Program-made: the position numbers and the translations under genes | The notes under the pieces: model-generated | What the model was told of the DNA's origin: nothing | The model's input: only the letters and a program-made list of their open reading frames with translations | Databases searched by the model: none | Shown here: positions 6,291-10,315 of the stretch, one piece after another | Layout of the letters: every line of letters starts with the position of its first letter | Numbering within the stretch: the stretch's first letter is position 1 | Assembly: GCA_017964055.1 (NCBI GenBank) | Contig: JAGCSS010000363.1 | Span: 1 to 10,315, forward strand | Origin: Lachnospiraceae bacterium | Lineage (GTDB): Bacteria > Bacillota > Clostridia > Lachnospirales > Lachnospiraceae | Direction: 5' to 3' | Length of the DNA: 10,315 nt

Positions 6291-7838
6291 ATGTATTACG
6301 ACAGCAAAATACTGATCGGAAAGACTTCCGGCGAAGGAAAGCCCGTATATATCTATCCTTCGATGGCGAACCGCCACGGACTGATCGCAGGCGCGACCGG
6401 TACGGGCAAGACTGTTACGCTCAAAGTCATGGCGGAGTCTTTTTCGGACATGGGAGTTCCCGTGTTCTTAGCCGACATAAAAGGAGACCTCGCCGGCATG
6501 GCTCTGCCGGGAGTGCCCGGCACCACCGCTGACGGCCGCATAGAGAAGATGAGCCTGAAGGAGCTCGGGTTTGAGTTCAAATCTTATCCGGTAAACTACT
6601 GGGACGTGTATGGCGAAACGGGCATGCCTCTGCGCACCACGGTCACCGAGATGGGACCGCTCCTCCTGTCGCGCATTCTGGGACTGAACTCCACGCAGAC
6701 CGACATCATGAACGTTGTATTTAAGATCGCGGATGACGAGGGACTGCTGCTCATCGATACGAAGGATCTGCGCTCGATGCTGCAGTACGTGGGTGAGAAA
6801 AGACAGGAGTATTCGCTTGTCTACGGCAATATCGCGCCCGCGAGCCTGGCCGTTATCATCAGATCGGTAGTTGCGCTGGAGGCGGACGGCGGAGATCGTT
6901 TTATAGGCGAACCCGCGATAGACATCAATGACTGGCTCCGCTGCGACGATGAAGGGCGCGGCATGATGCAGCTGCTTGACTGCAGGAGGCTTGCGCTCAA
7001 TCCGCGTATGTATTCGACATTCCTGCTGTGGCTGATGTCGGAGCTGTTTGAAGCACTCCCCGAGGTCGGCGATGTCGAAAAACCGAAGCTGGTATTTTTC
7101 TTCGACGAGGCACATATGCTGTTTGAATCCGCGTCGGATACGCTGCTCGCGAAAATAGAGCAGGTGGTAAAGCTCATCCGTTCAAAGGGTGTCGGCATCT
7201 ATTTCATCACGCAGACTCCCGGTGATATCCCGGGCGGCGTGCTCTCACAGCTCGGCAACAAAGTCCAGCATGCGCTGCGCGCGTACACCCCCGCGGATCA
7301 GAAGGCGGTAAAGGCTGCGGCGCAGTCATACCGCGAGAATCCTTTGTTCAATACATATGACGTTCTTTCGGAACTCGGTACGGGCGAGGCTCTGGTCTCG
7401 GTACTGGATGAAAACGGAGTGCCCACCGTCGTGGAGCGCACGAAGATACTTCCGCCCGAGAGCCGCATGGGTACGATAGAAGAAGAGATTAGAGGCGGTT
7501 TCATGACCGCTTCGGAGCTGTATGGGAAATACGATGAGACCGTAGACCGGGATTCGGCGTACGAATTCCTGCAGCGCTACCGCATAGAGGCTGCGGAGGC
7601 AAAGCAGCGCGAGGCCGAAGAACTGGCGGCCGCAAAACAGGCCGAGAAAGAGAAAAAAGCCGCGGAAAAGCAAAAGAACGCGATGGCAAAGAAAGCGGTG
7701 AAAACAGCATCGGGAACCGTAGGCCGCGAGATCGGCAAGGCTTTTGGCGGGCTGTTCGGTTCGTTCGGAAAACGTCTCGGCGGAAATCTCGGCGCCGAGC
7801 TCGGAAGAGGTGTCGCAGGGACGCTGTTTAAGAGGTAG
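6291..7838 (+). CDS. HerA/YjgR-like ATPase (DUF853, helicase HerA-like)
   Basis: This is a cytoplasmic P-loop ATPase of the FtsK/HerA class, resembling E. coli YjgR; its cellular role is not established. It is 515 residues, usual for the family. Visible motifs: Walker A GATGTGKT (34-41) after an N-terminal strand region with GEGKPVYIYPSM; ADIKGDLAGM (61-70), a family-typical segment following the first core strand; Walker B LVFFFDEAHMLF (267-278) with Asp272-Glu273; the polar strand end FITQTP (305-310); and RAYTPADQKAV (330-340). Residues about 432-468 are rich in Ala, Glu and Lys and probably form a coiled coil. The tail (about 474-515) is Gly-rich with small and basic residues, ending GRGVAGTLFKR. 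HerA proper works with the nuclease NurA in archaea, but no nuclease gene is adjacent here. The 40-nt gap upstream and 5-nt gap downstream suggest an operon with the acyltransferase and the exporter genes. Confidence 0.85.
   Translation: MYYDSKILIGKTSGEGKPVYIYPSMANRHGLIAGATGTGKTVTLKVMAESFSDMGVPVFLADIKGDLAGMALPGVPGTTADGRIEKMSLKELGFEFKSYPVNYWDVYGETGMPLRTTVTEMGPLLLSRILGLNSTQTDIMNVVFKIADDEGLLLIDTKDLRSMLQYVGEKRQEYSLVYGNIAPASLAVIIRSVVALEADGGDRFIGEPAIDINDWLRCDDEGRGMMQLLDCRRLALNPRMYSTFLLWLMSELFEALPEVGDVEKPKLVFFFDEAHMLFESASDTLLAKIEQVVKLIRSKGVGIYFITQTPGDIPGGVLSQLGNKVQHALRAYTPADQKAVKAAAQSYRENPLFNTYDVLSELGTGEALVSVLDENGVPTVVERTKILPPESRMGTIEEEIRGGFMTASELYGKYDETVDRDSAYEFLQRYRIEAAEAKQREAEELAAAKQAEKEKKAAEKQKNAMAKKAVKTASGTVGREIGKAFGGLFGSFGKRLGGNLGAELGRGVAGTLFKR
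7830..7835 (+). promoter_or_regulatory. ribosome binding site supporting a TTG start
   Basis: AAGAGG lies 8 nt before TTG 7844 and only 3 nt before the out-of-frame ATG 7839. The exporter frame is closed upstream by a TAA at 7829-7831 and contains no ATG or GTG before the TTG, so the spacing and the frame both point to TTG. Confidence 0.65.
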
Positions 7839-7843
7839 ATGCT

Positions 7844-9634
7844 TTGGAAACATTAAGATTCGGGTTCAGATACTTCAAAAAAGATCTTTTTATCTCGATA
7901 ATCGCGGAGCTCCTCAGTTTTGCGGGTATTTTTGCCGAGCTTTTGCTGCCCCTTCTCTCGGGGATACTTATCGATTTCGTTATCAGGGATACGGTTCCCG
8001 ACGAGCAGAGCGGGGGCATATTCCATTTTCTGTTAACAGGCAGATTCGGAGAGGTTCATTCGAAGAAGCTGTTCTTTTCGGTTGCCGCGCTCTTTATGCT
8101 GCTCGTGGCGGTGAGGCTCCTGTTCATCTATGTGAGAGACCTGATCCAGGAGAGAGTCGGCCTGAATCTCGAGACGGCCTTAAGGTATGTGTCCTACGAC
8201 AAGCTCATGCAGCTCGATTCGGACACCATAAGCGCCTACAATTCCGGTGAGCTCCTGCAGATACTGAACAGCGACACCATCATGTTCAAGGAACTGTTCT
8301 GCCACAGGATCCCTTATTTCGGGGATTCCGTTTTCATGCTCATCACTACGATCGTTCTGATCGCGTCCATCGACATTTCTTTTGTTATAATCCCGCTGAT
8401 GCTCACGCCCATTTTGATCCGCGCCGTGTTCATATTCAAGAAAAAGGCGCGTGAGAATTTTACCGTTATCAGGGCAAACAGCGCGGCGCTGAACCTTACG
8501 ACCCAGGAAAACATCGCGGGTGTGCGCATCGTCAGGTCCTTTGTGAACGAGGAGCTTGAGAAGCGGAAATTCAACAAAGTAAACACGGCATTCAGGGACA
8601 CCAATATAAAGCAGGTATCCCTGACCGCCAATTTCGAGATGACCCTGAACATCATCAAGCAGATAGCCTATGTCGGCACTATCGCCATCGGAGCCTGGCT
8701 CGTCATACGCGGCGACCTGACAGTGGGCTATATACTGTCATCTTCGACCTATGTTGTAAGGCTCATGTCGGACATAAACAGCGTCAACAACAATATCGTG
8801 AACATGCAGCAGCAGACGGTCGCGGGACTCTCTCTCAAGCACTTTATGGAAAAAGAGAGCCTGACACCGGACGACGGATGTCCCTGCCTGTACTCGGGCA
8901 CGCCGAATATCGAGCTTAAGAATGTGACCCTCGATATAGACGGACAGAAGATACTGAACGATATCTCGCTTTCCATACCCTACGGCAAAAAGGTGGGTAT
9001 CGTCGGAGAGACCGGCTCGGGCAAGAGCGTCCTGTTAAAGACTCTTTTGAGGATCAAGGAGCTGACTTCGGGCAGCATCACGATCGACGGGCACGATATC
9101 AAAGAATACAAGCTGGAGCGCTTAAGGGATATGTTCGCCTGCGTGTTCCAGGATGTCTTTCTTTTCTCAAACACCATCGAATCAAACATTGCTTTCTCAA
9201 AGCCCTACGCGGATCAGAAGCTGGTCAAGGAAGCCGCTGTCCATGCCCAGGCCGAGAATTTCATAAATGAGCTGGAGGACCGTTACCAGACCATCATCGG
9301 TGAGCGCGGCATCGGTATTTCGGGCGGACAGAAGCAGAGGATATCGATCGCCAGATGTTTCCTGAAAAACGCGCCCGTTTTCGTGCTCGATGACTCGACG
9401 AGCGCGCTGGACGTCAATACCGAAAAGGTGCTCTTAAATGAGATATACGAGAAATTCTCCGAAAAGACCCTTATCATTACCGCTCACAGATTCTCTTCCG
9501 TAAAGGACTGCGACGAGATACTGTATATGCGCGAGGGCAGGGTCGAGGAGCGCGGAACCTTTGATGAGCTCATGAAGTTGGACGGCAGCTTTGCGAGAGT
9601 ATACAGGATACAGATGGAGCAGAAAGAGGCTTGA
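7844..9634 (+). CDS. ABC exporter half-transporter, TMD-NBD fusion (degenerate-site subunit of a heterodimer)
   Basis: This is a type IV (MsbA/BmrC-like) ABC exporter half with 596 residues, the family norm. The membrane domain covers about 1-330, with hydrophobic segments near 14-48, 77-97, 157-176, 178-197, 268-287 and 291-306. The nucleotide-binding domain follows: Walker A GETGSGKS (388-395), Q-loop Gln436, signature ISGGQ (492-496), Walker B VFVLDD (512-517), D-loop SALD (520-523) and switch His548. The residue after the Walker B Asp is Asp517, not the catalytic Glu. This is the hallmark of the degenerate-site partner in heterodimeric exporters such as TM287/288, LmrCD and BmrCD. The next gene encodes another half-exporter 1 nt downstream, presumably the partner. 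The start is a TTG, the only possible initiation codon that retains the first membrane segment. Substrate could be a drug, lipid or peptide; nothing in the sequence decides it. Confidence 0.9.
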   Translation: METLRFGFRYFKKDLFISIIAELLSFAGIFAELLLPLLSGILIDFVIRDTVPDEQSGGIFHFLLTGRFGEVHSKKLFFSVAALFMLLVAVRLLFIYVRDLIQERVGLNLETALRYVSYDKLMQLDSDTISAYNSGELLQILNSDTIMFKELFCHRIPYFGDSVFMLITTIVLIASIDISFVIIPLMLTPILIRAVFIFKKKARENFTVIRANSAALNLTTQENIAGVRIVRSFVNEELEKRKFNKVNTAFRDTNIKQVSLTANFEMTLNIIKQIAYVGTIAIGAWLVIRGDLTVGYILSSSTYVVRLMSDINSVNNNIVNMQQQTVAGLSLKHFMEKESLTPDDGCPCLYSGTPNIELKNVTLDIDGQKILNDISLSIPYGKKVGIVGETGSGKSVLLKTLLRIKELTSGSITIDGHDIKEYKLERLRDMFACVFQDVFLFSNTIESNIAFSKPYADQKLVKEAAVHAQAENFINELEDRYQTIIGERGIGISGGQKQRISIARCFLKNAPVFVLDDSTSALDVNTEKVLLNEIYEKFSEKTLIITAHRFSSVKDCDEILYMREGRVEERGTFDELMKLDGSFARVYRIQMEQKEA

Positions 9635-9635
9635 T

Positions 9636-10315
9636 ATGGCAAAAAGAAATACATTCTTTCAGGATGAGAAGATCGAGAAAAAGATAGATCTGAAGCAGCT
9701 CCTGCGAACCGTCGGATATGTCCGCGAGTTCAGGAAAACGATAATAATGGTGGCTGTCCTTCTGCTCATATCCTCGATCACATCGCTGATCCCTCCGAGA
9801 CTTTTAAAGATAATCGTCGACAGGGTCGTCACGAACGAGGATTACAAACAGCTCGCGCTCATGTGCGGGAGCATGTTCTTCCTGGCGATAGTTGAGATAA
9901 CCGTTACCTACATCCAGACCATAAATATGGGCAAGGTGGGCTTTAATACCATCTCGAAGATCAGGAACGACATTTTCGAGCATCTCCAGGAGCTGTCATT
10001 TGACTATTACGACAGCAGACCCGACGGAAAGATCGTCGTGAGGGTCACCGAGTATATCAACGGACTCGCGACCTTTTTCTCGAACTATGTGCTGATGTTC
10101 GCGGTGTACATCGTGAAGATCATAGTCGTGAGCATCTTCATGCTCTCGCTGAGCCCGACACTCTCACTGGTCGTTTTCGCGACCGTGCTCCCGATGATGG
10201 CGATCATTTCGCTGCTCAAAAAGGTGCTGGGAAAGCGTTTTACGGCGCTGAGAGCCAAGAACTCAAACCGATCCGCATTTCTCGTCGAATCCATCATGGG
10301 CGAGCAGATCATCAA
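9636..10315 (+). CDS. ABC exporter half-transporter, partner subunit (partial, runs off window)
   Basis: An open frame of 226 codons starts at ATG 9636, 1 nt after the upstream TGA, with AAAGAGG (9623-9629) 6 nt ahead of it. It remains open to the window edge, so only the N-terminal part of the membrane domain is present. After a hydrophilic N-terminus (MAKRNTFFQDEKIEKKIDLK, 1-20), hydrophobic segments lie at about 36-60, 74-97, 147-170 and 172-195. Segment 122-139 (FDYYDSRPDGKIVVRVTE) matches the family pattern in which a PxG[RK] turn precedes an [SV]RV[TN] stretch in the first intracellular loop of exporters. ALRAKNSNRSAFLVESIMGEQ (204-224) matches the second intracellular loop region. The ATP-binding domain lies outside the window, so whether this subunit carries the canonical Glu cannot be seen. 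Tandem arrangement with the preceding gene indicates a heterodimeric exporter. Confidence 0.88.
   Translation, partial: MAKRNTFFQDEKIEKKIDLKQLLRTVGYVREFRKTIIMVAVLLLISSITSLIPPRLLKIIVDRVVTNEDYKQLALMCGSMFFLAIVEITVTYIQTINMGKVGFNTISKIRNDIFEHLQELSFDYYDSRPDGKIVVRVTEYINGLATFFSNYVLMFAVYIVKIIVVSIFMLSLSPTLSLVVFATVLPMMAIISLLKKVLGKRFTALRAKNSNRSAFLVESIMGEQII

Noticed and set aside
6468..7115. Long reverse-strand frame of 215 codons within the HerA-like gene
   Set aside because: It is a shadow of a coding gene with intact Walker motifs; no independent start signal or motif supports it.
7744..8250. Forward frame of 168 codons spanning the HerA/exporter junction
   Set aside because: It overlaps the ends of both real genes out of frame, is Arg/Gly/Cys-rich without motif, and has no ribosome binding site at its start.
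1..10315. CRISPR array, insertion sequence, prophage, toxin-antitoxin or defence island
   Set aside because: No direct-repeat arrays, transposase motifs, terminal inverted repeats or small toxin-like gene pairs were seen. The HerA-like ATPase alone, without a nuclease or SIR2-type partner, is not enough to call a defence system.

Overview
The window comes from a moderate-G+C (roughly 50% by eye) bacterium. It is most likely a Gram-positive Firmicute of the class Clostridia, perhaps Lachnospiraceae. The grounds are strong AGGAGG-type ribosome binding sites, a lipoprotein as the sugar-binding component, and a split (two-gene) ABC exporter of the BmrCD/TM287-288 type. The taxonomic call is inference from style, not from a marker gene. 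Every recognisable gene is on the + strand and the coding density is high.

Layout. (1) 1-181: AT-rich leader without a supported gene, holding an operator-like palindrome (45-59), a TATAAAAT box and a strong ribosome binding site. (2) 182-4840: a four-gene sugar ABC importer with the same gene order as E. coli ytfQ-ytfR-ytfT-yjfF (galactofuranose) and the bifidobacterial fructose system fruEKFG. It consists of a lipoprotein binding protein, a tandem-domain ATPase and two different permeases. An intrinsic-terminator-like hairpin sits between the binding protein and the ATPase, and the last three genes are packed with 1-nt to overlapping junctions. (3) 4841-4993: a long hairpin that closes the importer operon, followed by an extended -10 promoter for the next unit. 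(4) 4994-10315 and beyond: a second apparent operon. It encodes a PlsC-like acyltransferase fused to a zinc ribbon and an unassigned C-terminal region, a HerA/YjgR-like (DUF853) ATPase, and two ABC exporter half-transporters, the second cut off by the window edge.

How the genes work together. The importer genes encode a complete uptake machine: the lipoprotein captures sugar outside, the two permeases form the channel, and the double ATPase powers it. The exact sugar cannot be read from sequence alone, and no catabolic enzyme or regulator lies in the window. In the second unit, the two half-exporters probably form one heterodimer. The first has Asp in place of the catalytic Glu after Walker B, as in the degenerate half of such heterodimers. 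Why an acyltransferase and a HerA-like ATPase are co-oriented with this exporter is not clear. A lipid-related role is possible, but the grouping may be incidental.

I found no CRISPR array, IS element, tRNA/rRNA, phage gene or clear defence system. The more unusual items are the acyltransferase/zinc-ribbon fusion, the terminator directly abutting the ATPase ribosome binding site, and a TTG start embedded in a five-codon out-of-frame ATG ORF.
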